Part shown: one piece after another, positions 17,155-26,004 of the stretch
How positions within the stretch are numbered: the first letter of the stretch is position 1
How the letters are laid out: each line of letters starts with the position of its first letter
The notes under the pieces: generated by a model
Database searches by the model: none
The model's input: only the letters and a program-made list of their open reading frames with translations
What the model was told of the DNA's origin: nothing
Made by a program: the position numbers and the translations under genes
NCBI RefSeq assembly: GCF_000829375.1
Contig: NZ_AP014624.1
Location: 2,232,001 to 2,296,000 of the forward strand
Direction of reading: 5' to 3'
Source: Chryseobacterium sp. StRB126
GTDB lineage: Bacteria; Bacteroidota; Bacteroidia; Flavobacteriales; Weeksellaceae
DNA: 64,000 bases

Positions 17155-17472
17155 ATGAAAAACACACCTGATTATAAAAAAATTTACGATGATATGTTAA
17201 TTATAAAACATCCAGAAAGAAAAGAAGAATTTCAACAATTATTATCTAAATCTGATTTTTCAGCACTTGACATTATTGAAATAAACAAAGTACTTTTTAG
17301 CGGAGGTTTTGAAGAAAGCGCAAGATTTAATCAAAGACATCGTTCCTATGATCCTTCAACCATTATCCACATATTAGAATATCAGAAAAAGAATAAATTG
17401 AATAATTCTCAACTTGCCAAACACTTTAAATTAAGCAGAAATACAGTGACAAAATGGAAAAGTCATTTTTAA
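17155..17472 (+). CDS. Small HTH protein, HTH-2 family copy a
   Basis: 105 residues, paired with the preceding gene. It opens with a helical segment (PDYKKIYDDML), then the signature FNQRHRSYDPSTI and a C-terminal HTH, LNNSQLAKHFKLSRNTVTKWK. An intact relative is at 38574 and a frameshifted one at 53525. The C-terminal HTH resembles transposase-type DNA-binding helices. The repeated pairing of HTH-1 and HTH-2 implies that they act together, perhaps as a heteromeric regulator of the neighbouring secreted-protein operon (inference). Confidence 0.75.
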   Translation: MKNTPDYKKIYDDMLIIKHPERKEEFQQLLSKSDFSALDIIEINKVLFSGGFEESARFNQRHRSYDPSTIIHILEYQKKNKLNNSQLAKHFKLSRNTVTKWKSHF

Positions 17473-17589
17473 TAAGGAGTTTCAATGATTTTATATACTC
17501 TATTTAACCCAATTATTTTATAGGATCTTCCCCCTATTGTACAAATGAAGACATAAAGAAACCCTCTAGAATAATCTAAAAAAACTAAA

Positions 17590-18498
17590 ATGAGAGAAAT
17601 AAGTAAGATAATGTATAAGGTGTTATTAATGGCAATACTCTATTTGAATATCAGCTTTACTTTTGCACAAATTGGGATAGGAACCGAAAATCCGCAAGGA
17701 ATTTTACATGTAGATGGGGCTAAGGATAATGTTACTACAGGTAGTCCAACTGATACACAGGTTATTAATGATATTGTAATTAATAAAACAACCGCATTTA
17801 TTGGAGTAGGCACTCTCAATCCTCAGGTAAAATTAGATGCGAGGTCGGTAGGTACTGAAAATGCTTTAGGGCTGGGTACTACTACCATGACAGCGAACGA
17901 AGCGGGTGCAGGTACTGTGCGATATGATGTTGCTGATATACCTGTAGGAGCAAAAATTGAAGTTTCGGATGGATCCGTATGGAATAAAGCCTATGTAGCT
18001 CCTCAAAAAGCGGTGGTAGTTGTGCGTAAAATTACAAGTCAGTCAATACAACAGGGGATAGCCACTACTATTGGAAATTGGAATGTGGTACGTGATATGA
18101 GTAACAGTTTTATTCCGGCTACAGGTGAGTTTACAGCTCCTCGTAATGGTACTTATACTTTTTTATTAACCTTTAATTTTAATGGAGTCATTATTAATGA
18201 TGGATCCAGAGTTGAGTCTCAGTTTTATAATCCTGTAAGCAATACAATTCTGGCTAGCGTCTATAAAACTTTCGGTCAATCGATGACGGGGACTCCCGAC
18301 GATGCAAATTCTGTTCGTTCAACACAAGCCGGAGGTTCAAGTACGGTTACGCTTACCTTAACTGCTGGCACAAAAGTGGTGGCTAGATTATATCATAACC
18401 TTACCTCAGGTGCTGTTTCGCTTAGGGTCACCAGTAATTCTTCAGATCCTGCAAATCCTGATGATGGATTTAATAATTTAACCATTATAGAACATTAA
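17590..18498 (+). CDS. Secreted C1q-like protein, first of three
   Basis: 302 residues. A signal peptide ends at FTFAQ, giving a mature start IGIGTENPQGILHVDG, the common N-terminal motif of Bacteroidota surface proteins. A middle segment (VKLDARS, then GTTTMTANEAGAGTVRY) leads to a jelly-roll domain with GEFTAPRNGTYTFLLTFNF, the C1q/TNF-like core signature. It is followed by two paralogues at 10-11 base spacing, so an operon. A role as adhesin, fibre subunit or surface-layer component is inference. Confidence 0.7.
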   Translation: MREISKIMYKVLLMAILYLNISFTFAQIGIGTENPQGILHVDGAKDNVTTGSPTDTQVINDIVINKTTAFIGVGTLNPQVKLDARSVGTENALGLGTTTMTANEAGAGTVRYDVADIPVGAKIEVSDGSVWNKAYVAPQKAVVVVRKITSQSIQQGIATTIGNWNVVRDMSNSFIPATGEFTAPRNGTYTFLLTFNFNGVIINDGSRVESQFYNPVSNTILASVYKTFGQSMTGTPDDANSVRSTQAGGSSTVTLTLTAGTKVVARLYHNLTSGAVSLRVTSNSSDPANPDDGFNNLTIIEH

Positions 18499-18508
18499 AA
18501 GATAGATT

Positions 18509-19357
18509 ATGAAAAAGAAATTTAATATTGTATATAATTGGCTGCTTTGTATTTTAATTCTTTCAGCAAGTAAAATGACGGCACAGGTAGGTTTTTTTAC
18601 TCTGAATCCTGTACATTCCTTACAGATAGATGCTGCAAAAGACAATGGTGCAGCACCAGATGCAGCACAGCTATCTAATGATGTAGTTATGACATCAGAG
18701 GGTAAGTTAGGAATTGGGGTTTTACATCCCATAACTAAAGTAGATCTGAGGTCGGTAGATAATAAGGGGCTTATCGGTGTTGGTACTAACATACAAACTC
18801 CTTCCGAGGCAGGAGGTGGTGCTATACGCTATAACACAGGTGGTTTTTTAGAATATTCTGATGGTGAACAATGGATTGCCTTGCCACTGACGGCACCGAC
18901 TAAGGCGCTTGTGAATGCCAATAAAAGTTCTGCAAAAAATATACAGAGCAACGCTGTTACCTACATTGATGGATGGGTGGAAACGGTAGATTTAGGTACT
19001 GGACCGGATGGAGATTTTGATCCCGTCAATGGTATTTTTAAAGCGCCACGGGATGGGTTTTATTTGGTTTCTTTCAATATTACTTTATCCAATGGCAATA
19101 TCCCTAAAAATACATTTTTAGAAACAGCAATAGAAAGCAGCCAGAGCACAGATAATATTTCCATATTTAAAACAGTCAATTCTTATCCGGCATTTCAGGC
19201 TGGTGCAGTAAATAATTATATAAGTGGTAATTGCAATGCCATTTTTAATCTTAAAAAGAATGATACTGTAAAGTTTAGTATTAAACACACTTTAGGCAGT
19301 GCAAGAAATACTTTAAATGACAGTAAATTAAATAATTTAAGCATTAGCGAGCTGTAA
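18509..19357 (+). CDS. Secreted C1q-like protein, second of three
   Basis: 282 residues. The signal peptide ends at KMTAQ, and the mature protein starts VGFFTLNPVHSLQIDAAKD. It shares the three-part plan of its neighbours: an N-terminal motif, a middle block with KVDLRS and GGGAIRYNTGGFLEYSDG, and a C-terminal jelly roll with GIFKAPRDGFYLVSFNITL. It has diverged strongly from them, which suggests old duplication and selection for different surfaces. Ligand unknown. Confidence 0.7.
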   Translation: MKKKFNIVYNWLLCILILSASKMTAQVGFFTLNPVHSLQIDAAKDNGAAPDAAQLSNDVVMTSEGKLGIGVLHPITKVDLRSVDNKGLIGVGTNIQTPSEAGGGAIRYNTGGFLEYSDGEQWIALPLTAPTKALVNANKSSAKNIQSNAVTYIDGWVETVDLGTGPDGDFDPVNGIFKAPRDGFYLVSFNITLSNGNIPKNTFLETAIESSQSTDNISIFKTVNSYPAFQAGAVNNYISGNCNAIFNLKKNDTVKFSIKHTLGSARNTLNDSKLNNLSISEL

Positions 19358-19368
19358 AAAGTATACCA

Positions 19369-20280
19369 ATGACTATAAGACACTATAAAATTAAAAGCGT
19401 AGTAACCGCTTTCATACCTCTGTTGTTCATTGTAACAGAGGTTAATGCCCAAATTGGATTAGGGGTACAAAATCCTACTAATCCTGTTGAAATTAAAACT
19501 GATGCAGGTAAAGTAATCATTGATAAAACAGGAAAGGTAGGCGTGTTGCTTGCCAATCCAAAGGTAGCTATAGACCTGCGTGGCGGCTCCAATGGTTCGG
19601 TGGCGATAGGAAATACCGATAAAACAGCCAGCCAGGCAGGTGCGGGTGCCCTTCGTTATGTTGCAAGCCCGGCAATTGGTGTGAAGGGCTATTTAGAATT
19701 TTCGGATGGTACCAATTGGGTTAGTTTTTATCCTAAAGGGAAACCTCGCATTGTGGTAATGGCTAAGAAAATAACACAGGATACCTATGTATTTGAAAGT
19801 GCCACACCCTCCGAAATAGGAACTAAATCAGGGATTGTTCAACGACGTTCATCCTATTTGACTAATTGGACAGAAGTATTGGACTCTGATTCTGGGGTTC
19901 CAACCACGAACTTTACACCTGCAACAGGTGAGTTCATCGCCCCACGTGATGGTGTGTATTTTGCAACCTTTACATTTGCATTACAACCCAGCCAGGTAAA
20001 TACGGGTGGTAATAACCAGACGGAGGCTATCTGGGAAGTTAGAAGCCCCGCAGGGATAATTACTCAAAGGGTAAAAACAAATAACGGCTATGCTTCGGAT
20101 ACTGGTGCCAGTCCTAATGTTGTACCCGTAGGTTCGGCATGTACGGTAAGTGTATATCTGAATAAAGGAGATAAATTAAGACCTTTTACTTGGATTACGG
20201 TAGGGTTTGATGGAACAATAAGCCAGTTTGATATTTCAGGAAGTGGAGGCTATAATGCGCTCACCATAGTTGAGCAATAA
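19369..20280 (+). CDS. Secreted C1q-like protein, third of three
   Basis: 303 residues. The signal peptide ends at EVNAQ and the mature end is IGLGVQNPTNPVEIKT. The middle block has VAIDLRGG and AGAGALRY with LEFSDGTNW, then the jelly roll GEFIAPRDGVYFATFTFAL. It is the last gene of the operon: a terminator hairpin starts 65 bases downstream. The shared C-terminal fold suggests trimerisation of the three gene products, mixed or separate (inference from the C1q family). Confidence 0.7.
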   Translation: MTIRHYKIKSVVTAFIPLLFIVTEVNAQIGLGVQNPTNPVEIKTDAGKVIIDKTGKVGVLLANPKVAIDLRGGSNGSVAIGNTDKTASQAGAGALRYVASPAIGVKGYLEFSDGTNWVSFYPKGKPRIVVMAKKITQDTYVFESATPSEIGTKSGIVQRRSSYLTNWTEVLDSDSGVPTTNFTPATGEFIAPRDGVYFATFTFALQPSQVNTGGNNQTEAIWEVRSPAGIITQRVKTNNGYASDTGASPNVVPVGSACTVSVYLNKGDKLRPFTWITVGFDGTISQFDISGSGGYNALTIVEQ

Positions 20281-20344
20281 AGTATAGCAAAATATAATAT
20301 ATCTTATGGTAACAAAGATAGATATTTGTTACAAGTTAGAAAAT

Positions 20345-20374
20345 AAAGGTACCATTACTAAAATGGCACCTTTT
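20345..20374. terminator. Bidirectional terminator between the C1q operon and the terpene synthase array
   Basis: A 12-base stem, AAAGGTACCATT and AATGGCACCTTT (one mismatch), closes a short loop and is followed by TTTTAGTTTT. It lies between convergent transcription units and could serve both strands. Confidence 0.75.
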
Positions 20375-20511
20375 AGTTTTCATCATTCTTAATTTATTGC
20401 AGACATAAAAATATTACTAAAATATGTTGTATTGGATTTTATGTCTGATACAAAGCCTTAAGCTGTTTGATTCTCAAACTTTTCTAAATAAAGCTATTCT
20501 GTGAATCGTGC

Positions 20512-21094
20512 TCATATACATACTATAATAGATATTGTGCGAATGAAATTAAAATAAGTAAGGAGGAGGTGTTTTCCCGAGTCTTGAATACTGGCATTCC
20601 TCCATAAGGCCATACTTCATGTAAGTACTCATACGCTTTACGAATCGTTGTATCCATTCATCAGGAAGAAAAGACATAAATTCATTCCGCATAATAGCCG
20701 TCTCATGAAACAGTCCGTTCTCATGGGCAGACGGATTTCTTCCCTGTAGTACAGAAAGCATTTGTATTCTTATTTTTTCCAACTCTTTTATAGGACAAAG
20801 TCCATAGGTGTCATCAAAGACGGCGATCCATATCATCCATCGATTGCAGGGTATAATATGTTCGTTGGGAATTGATAATGCTTCAGGAGTCATTCTTGCA
20901 GCCGCCATATGCAGCATCTGCAGTTTGTATTTTGCTCTTACCTCTTCAGTCAAAAAAGTGTAAGCGTTATCATACCAGTCATCAGCAGCTTTTTTCATAA
21001 GCTCTGTAGGGGCTGAAATACCATCGGCCCAGGGATAGTATCCCGGAGGGAAAAAGTCCTTGGGGTTAATTGTTAATTTTCTCTCTGTTTTCAT
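20512..21094 (-). pseudogene. Terpene synthase TS1, frameshifted and 3'-truncated
   Basis: The open part encodes 181 residues with the family start (YYPWADG, DDWYDNAYTFLTEE) and a first motif VFDDTYG, closest in layout to TS3. It ends at PPPYLF and a stop. In the next frame homology continues briefly: YFNFIRTISII aligns with TS3 YYMIFREYSIA, then stops near 20512. So a frameshift plus loss of the 3' half removed the sensor region, NSE triad and RY pair. The product cannot be a class I cyclase. It lies at the distal end of the array. Confidence 0.85.
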
Positions 21095-21250
21095 AGGTTT
21101 GATGAATAGATTTTTTTAAAATAAATTTGTCAAACGGGTTATCATGGTGTATGATCATTTATATTGAATAAAGCCTGCAGATCCTCATTGCTCACAATAG
21201 GTCCTACAGCTTCCTGTATCCTGTATTGTATAACCGGTTGAAGTGTTTTA

Positions 21251-22279
21251 TTATTCCTTTACAAAAATGCTGTGTGGAATAATAAGATCATCACCCTCTT
21301 TACCATATTGCGGGATAATAAATGCTTTATGTTCATATCGGCTGGTTCCCGAGTTATAATACCAGTTGGCACAGCCGCTAACATGCAGTTTAATATGATA
21401 AACATGATCGTATGCCGCCTCTTGAAATTCACCAAAATCAGGAAGATTATTATGCAGGTGATCGAGTTCCTGAGCATGGGCGTTATGTATTCTCATTGCT
21501 TCTGTACATGCTTCCTGGTAAGAAAGTTTATATTGATTTCTTAGAACGAAGATAATATTCAGACATTCATGATCTATTTCAATTTCTTTTTTCAGAGAGA
21601 CAAAGTCGTTCTGAACGGCAATAAGCAAACATAGAAGTTCCCTGCAACGCTGCATAATGGGATGATTATAAATATGAACGGGTAGTGCGTAATTAATAGC
21701 AGGATCTGTCAGGTCACCATAAGGCATCATGCCGATTGAGTATCTTCGGAAACTTAGATAGTGGGCAAGCAAAGGATATGTTCTGTTTTCAGCTTGCTTA
21801 AAAGGTATTTCTTCTGCGATACCATACATAATGAATTCATAAAAATTGATAGAAATACGCTCTATCCAAAACTGTGGCATGCCATTAGCAAGCCATTCCT
21901 TTCTTGCCGCTGCCATTTGGCGCAAAATGCCGATTTCATCTTCACGAGGATCTTCACCCATCATCACTTCATACACCCGATCTGCAATGACTTCCAGTTC
22001 TTTTGCAGGAGTCATCCCGAAATAGTCATCAAAAAGGGTGATATAGATCATCATTCTGGCGCAGGGACGCATACGTTCTATGCTGTCGCAGGTAGGATTC
22101 ATATAGGTGGCAACTCTCGATAGAAACTGGGGCTTACATCTTCTTATCCCTTCTTCGGAAATAAAAGTATAATCATTATCATACCAGTCTTTTTCTTCAT
22201 CATCAAAAGCATTGGCAATAGGGCTATTCACTGTAGGCCAGGGGTAATGGCATTTAGGAACAATTAATTCTTCTCTCAT
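21251..22279 (-). CDS. Class I terpene synthase TS2
   Basis: 342 residues, full length for a bacterial single-domain cyclase. Diagnostic features: Asp-rich motif FDDYFG (Asp84, Asp85; the usual third acid is Gly88), pyrophosphate-sensor Arg178 exactly 46 residues before the NSE triad Asn224-Asp225-Ser228-Glu232 (NDFVSLKKE), and the C-terminal pair Arg314-Tyr315. It should ionise a prenyl diphosphate and cyclise it; chain length (C15 or C20) and product cannot be read. TS4 is a close duplicate, including its upstream flank. No prenyltransferase or P450 is adjacent. Confidence 0.9.
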   Translation of the reverse strand: MREELIVPKCHYPWPTVNSPIANAFDDEEKDWYDNDYTFISEEGIRRCKPQFLSRVATYMNPTCDSIERMRPCARMMIYITLFDDYFGMTPAKELEVIADRVYEVMMGEDPREDEIGILRQMAAARKEWLANGMPQFWIERISINFYEFIMYGIAEEIPFKQAENRTYPLLAHYLSFRRYSIGMMPYGDLTDPAINYALPVHIYNHPIMQRCRELLCLLIAVQNDFVSLKKEIEIDHECLNIIFVLRNQYKLSYQEACTEAMRIHNAHAQELDHLHNNLPDFGEFQEAAYDHVYHIKLHVSGCANWYYNSGTSRYEHKAFIIPQYGKEGDDLIIPHSIFVKE

Positions 22280-22345
22280 CGTTATCGTATTATATTATTA
22301 AAAATTAAATTATAGTAGATCGTGTGTTTTAATTATTTGTTCCAA

Positions 22346-22432
22346 GAGATTTTATGGCATTTCCACTCCCTGGAAATATGTTTTACCTCAATTTTACCTC
22401 AAAATCCAAAGGTATTGTGTCTTGCCCGTTAG
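22346..22432 (-). pseudogene. 3' fragment of a TS5-like terpene synthase
   Basis: On the minus strand this reads GQDTIPLDFEVK, matching the last residues of TS5 (GQDPIPLDFEVKHISRE), but a short tandem duplication (TTTTACCTCAA-like) introduces an early stop. The sequence from here to the TS2 start is nearly the same as that between TS5 and the TS4 start. It is therefore the scar of a deleted or unequally recombined TS5-like copy. Confidence 0.75.
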
Positions 22433-22445
22433 TACTTCCATAAGA

Positions 22446-23447
22446 CTATTTGTTCAGCCGAGTGTATTCCTTTTCAGCATATTGATCACTGGAATGATAA
22501 CGCAAAGTATCCTTTATGTACCAGGTATTCAATCCTTGAATCATCATTCCCTGATAAAGTACATATTGATATACTTTGTCGTTCCACTCACCAAAATCTG
22601 GCAGGTTTTTGTGCAGAGCAACAAATTCAGCTATATCTTCATTATGAATGGATACTACTTTTTGTGTCGCCTCCTCCAATGAGATATTTTCTTCATGCTG
22701 TATAATAAGTACCAAATTAATCACTTCTCCTTTTCTAGCAATTTCTTTTTTCAATGAATACACATCATTTTGCCAGCTCATTATTCTACTCGTTAATGCC
22801 TGAATTCGCTGGATTACAGGATGAGCAGAAATCTCTTTAGGCAAAACAAATCCAAGCCCAAGTTCAGCCCAGGGTTCATAGGCATACATGGCAATGCTAT
22901 ATTCCCGGAATATCATATAATAGTTCCGCGGAGGAAATGTTCCTGTTGTCTTATAAGGGGCTTCAGCACGCATTCCGTATTTTATATAACGATCCATAAA
23001 AAAGGTGAATGTTTCCAGCCATTCGGGAGATGTAACTGCAAGATATTCATCCCTGATCTGTGCCATTATTTTATCATGAGGATGCGCATCAGGCAGTGGC
23101 TGATTACCTTTGAGGATACCAATTATTCTTTTATGTATATCATCTACCTCTTCAACAGTACATAATCCGCAATAATCATCAAAAGTGGTAATCCAGATCA
23201 TGAAGCGATTGCAGGCACTTGCATGCTCATAAGTTGGTGCTATAGCAAGCATCCTGGCGGTGGCCCCGTGTAGGCCCATGCGTTTATAACTTTCACGGGT
23301 TTTCGCAGATAAAAAGGTAAAGTCAGTATCCAACCAGCTTTCTAAATCTTCCTTCATTTGATCAAAATGAGGATTTACCAAATCTGGCCATGGATATTCA
23401 AAAATTAATGCGTAAGGTTGTTCGAAATGTCTAACTTCAGATTCCAT
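22446..23447 (-). CDS. Class I terpene synthase TS3
   Basis: 333 residues. Motifs: FDDYCG (Asp90-Asp91, third position Gly), sensor Arg181 in FREYSIA, NSE triad starting at Asn227 (NDVYSLKKE), 46 residues after the Arg, and a C-terminal RY in TLRYHSS. It is well diverged from TS2/4, TS5 and TS6/7, so probably a different product. It shares its architecture with the broken TS1. The gap to the TS4 stop holds a gene fragment. Confidence 0.9.
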   Translation of the reverse strand: MESEVRHFEQPYALIFEYPWPDLVNPHFDQMKEDLESWLDTDFTFLSAKTRESYKRMGLHGATARMLAIAPTYEHASACNRFMIWITTFDDYCGLCTVEEVDDIHKRIIGILKGNQPLPDAHPHDKIMAQIRDEYLAVTSPEWLETFTFFMDRYIKYGMRAEAPYKTTGTFPPRNYYMIFREYSIAMYAYEPWAELGLGFVLPKEISAHPVIQRIQALTSRIMSWQNDVYSLKKEIARKGEVINLVLIIQHEENISLEEATQKVVSIHNEDIAEFVALHKNLPDFGEWNDKVYQYVLYQGMMIQGLNTWYIKDTLRYHSSDQYAEKEYTRLNK

Positions 23448-23502
23448 TTAATTAGTTTTATTTTTGGTTATTCTATTATTAATAATCGTATTTAATTGAT
23501 TA

Positions 23503-23709
23503 TCAAAGGTGATTATGCCCGAAAGTTTCTTTTAATTCTGAAAGGTTGGGAAACTTGGTATTATAATGATCAAGTTTGGTGAAAATATTCTTCCGATCAC
23601 TTAGCATCATATACATATAATATACCCAATTAACCACAGCTTCTTGCCAAATACCAAAATCAGGAAGAGAGGCTTGCATTTGTATAAACTTAAGGTCTTT
23701 ATCAATTTA
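23503..23709 (-). pseudogene. 3' fragment of a TS8-like terpene synthase
   Basis: About 65 codons survive without a start: QASLPDFGIWQEAVVNWVYY, then a stretch with FTKLDHYNTKFP, ending in a stop. This aligns along its length with the C-terminus of TS8 (QASLPDFGMWQDAVVNWVHY, TKLDRYNAMEFP). The RY pair has become HY. The 5' part is gone and a stop lies just upstream. It records a further duplication in the array. Confidence 0.85.
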
Positions 23710-23739
23710 ACGGATTGTATAAGAGAATCATTTTTTTTG

Positions 23740-24768
23740 CTATTCCTTTATAAAAATACTGTGTGGAATAACAATATCATCACCTTCTCTACCGTACTGA
23801 GGTACAATAAATGCCCTATGTTCATATCTGCTGGTGCCTGAATTATAATACCAGTCTGCACAACCACTTATTTGCAATTTAATATGATAAACATGATTAT
23901 ATGCATCTTCTTGAAAAGGACCAAAGTCTGGAAGAGATTGATGCAAATCATCCAGCTCCTGAGCATACGCGTCATGTAGTTTCATGGCCTCTGTACAGGC
24001 TTCCTGATAAGAAATTTTATATTGATGTCTTAGAATAAAAATAATATTCAAAGATTCACTTTCTATTTCAAGCTCTTTTTTGAGAGAGGCAAAGTCATTC
24101 TGAATCACAATAATCAGAGATAAAAGCTCTCTGCAACGCTGTATAATGGGATGATTGTAAATATGAACAGGTAATGCATAATTAACTGAAGGATCTATCA
24201 GATCTCCATAAGGCCACATCCCTATAGAATATTTCCGGAAACTAAGATAGTGGGCAAGTAAGGGATATTTTCTATTTTCAGCTTGTTTGAAGGGGATTTC
24301 TTCCATCATACCATACATGATAAATTCATAAAAGTTAATGGAGACACGGTCTATCCAGTACTGTGGCATGCCGTTAGCCAGCCATTCCTTTCTTGCCGTC
24401 GCCATTTGGCGCAAAATGCCAATTTCATCCTCGTGTGGATCTTGACCCATCATTACTTCATATACACGGTCTGCCATTATTTTCAATTCATTTGCAGGGG
24501 TCATTCCAAAAAAATCATCAAATATTGTGATATAGATCATTAATCTTGCACAGGGACGCATGCGGTCCATGCTGTCGCATGTTGGGTTCATATAAGTAGC
24601 GACCCTCGATAGAAACTGGGGTTTACATCTTTTTATTCCCTCTTCAGAAATAAAGGTATAGTCATTATCGTACCATGCTTTTTCTTCATCATCAAAAGCA
24701 TTGGCAATTGGACTGGGAATAGTTGGCCACGGATAATGGCATTGTGGAAGGATTAATTCTTCTTTCAT
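23740..24768 (-). CDS. Class I terpene synthase TS4
   Basis: 342 residues, the close duplicate of TS2. Motifs: FDDFFG (Asp84-Asp85, Gly88), sensor Arg178 in FRKYSIG, NSE triad Asn224-Asp225-Ser228-Glu232 (NDFASLKKE), and Arg314-Tyr315. Long blocks are identical to TS2, and most differences are conservative. The upstream flank also matches that of TS2, so the duplication included the leader. All catalytic positions are kept in both copies, suggesting that both are active. Confidence 0.9.
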   Translation of the reverse strand: MKEELILPQCHYPWPTIPSPIANAFDDEEKAWYDNDYTFISEEGIKRCKPQFLSRVATYMNPTCDSMDRMRPCARLMIYITIFDDFFGMTPANELKIMADRVYEVMMGQDPHEDEIGILRQMATARKEWLANGMPQYWIDRVSINFYEFIMYGMMEEIPFKQAENRKYPLLAHYLSFRKYSIGMWPYGDLIDPSVNYALPVHIYNHPIIQRCRELLSLIIVIQNDFASLKKELEIESESLNIIFILRHQYKISYQEACTEAMKLHDAYAQELDDLHQSLPDFGPFQEDAYNHVYHIKLQISGCADWYYNSGTSRYEHRAFIVPQYGREGDDIVIPHSIFIKE

Positions 24769-24852
24769 ATCTATTATTTTATATTATTAAAAACTTAATT
24801 ATAGTATTATGGTGTGTTTTAATTACTTGTTATAAGAAATCTTATAGCATTT

Positions 24853-25881
24853 CTATTCCCGGGAGATATGTTTTACTTCAAAATCCAAAGGTATTGGGTC
24901 TTGCCCGTCAGGGGTTACTGCAAAGCCATCCGGGAAATACCTTTGCGTCCCTCCTTCATAGTACCAGGCATTGCAACCAGTTACCATCAGCTTCATGTGA
25001 TAGACATAATTTTCCACTTCTTTCTGATAAGGGCTGAAATCGGGTAGGCCTATAGATAAAGATTCCATTTCCTTTACAAATTCATCATGTATTCTCAGCC
25101 CCTCAATGCAAGCTTCTTCAAATGATATGTTCTGCTCATTTTGTAAGATAAATATGATATTGAATCTTTCCGATTCTATAGTCATTTCCTTTCTTATCGA
25201 CGCGTAATCATTCTGAATGGCAATAATAGTGGCAAGAAGCATTACCAGGCGCTGAATAACCGGATGATTATAAATGTCGACAGGGAGTGCAAATCCGGTA
25301 GCCGGCTCTATCAGGTCACCATAGGTTACCATACCTATAGAATAGGCACGGATCATCAGATAGCGGGCAAGTGATGGATCGGTTTTGTTGAATTTAAAAG
25401 GAGTTTCTTCCATGATACCATACGTAATGAAACGATGAAAATTGGTGGCAATCCGGTCGATCCAGAACTGTGGCATTCCGTTGTCCATAAATTCCTTTCT
25501 TGCTGCTGCCATCTGGCGGAGTATCCCCCTTTCTTCAGGCTGGGGATCTTCCCTGGTCATTACTTCAAAAATCCGGTCTCTGAAAACTTTTAACTCTTCC
25601 AGCGGCATAAGTTCAACGTAATCATCGAAAGTAGTTACATAGACTGCAAATCTGCCAATGGGGCGAAAAATATCCCGGTCGGAAGTGGTAGGGGACATAA
25701 AAGCCCCTACCTGAACAAGTCTTTGTTTTTTGTATCTTTTTATAGATTCCGGGGTCATGAAACCATAATCCGTGTCATACCAGGTGCTTTCTTCTTTATA
25801 AAAAGTTTCACTGATCGGACTGTATACTGTAGGCCAGGGATAAGTAGGCTTCGGGATGTGAACGATGTTTTGCATGATCAA
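24853..25881 (-). CDS. Class I terpene synthase TS5
   Basis: 342 residues (a second Met two codons in may be the start). The Asp-rich motif is canonical, FDDYVE (Asp86, Asp87, Glu90). Sensor Arg178 lies 46 residues before the NSE triad at Asn224 (NDYASIRKE). The C-terminal pair is Arg314-Tyr315 in GGTQRYFPD. It shares C-terminal layout with TS2/4 but differs in the metal-binding motif, so product specificity probably differs. Its 3' end is the source type of the fragment at 22346. Confidence 0.9.
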   Translation of the reverse strand: MIMQNIVHIPKPTYPWPTVYSPISETFYKEESTWYDTDYGFMTPESIKRYKKQRLVQVGAFMSPTTSDRDIFRPIGRFAVYVTTFDDYVELMPLEELKVFRDRIFEVMTREDPQPEERGILRQMAAARKEFMDNGMPQFWIDRIATNFHRFITYGIMEETPFKFNKTDPSLARYLMIRAYSIGMVTYGDLIEPATGFALPVDIYNHPVIQRLVMLLATIIAIQNDYASIRKEMTIESERFNIIFILQNEQNISFEEACIEGLRIHDEFVKEMESLSIGLPDFSPYQKEVENYVYHMKLMVTGCNAWYYEGGTQRYFPDGFAVTPDGQDPIPLDFEVKHISRE

Positions 25882-26004
25882 GTTTTCGGTTTTAAGTTTT
25901 GGACTTATTGTTTGATTATATTACTTGAGTTAGGATTTTTTTTGATTTCCATTCAACTCAGCATTGGTATAGTATTTCAGTATTACAGACTTATTTTTCT
26001 GATA

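Noticed and set aside
16705..17472. An insertion sequence
   Set aside because: The HTH proteins resemble transposase DNA-binding parts, but there is no DDE or other catalytic domain, and I saw no terminal inverted repeats or target duplications at any copy.
21140..21250. A 38-codon open tail ending LQALFNINDHTP between TS1 and TS2
   Set aside because: It reads somewhat protein-like but has no start codon and no recognisable family; it could be chance or an unrecognisable relic.
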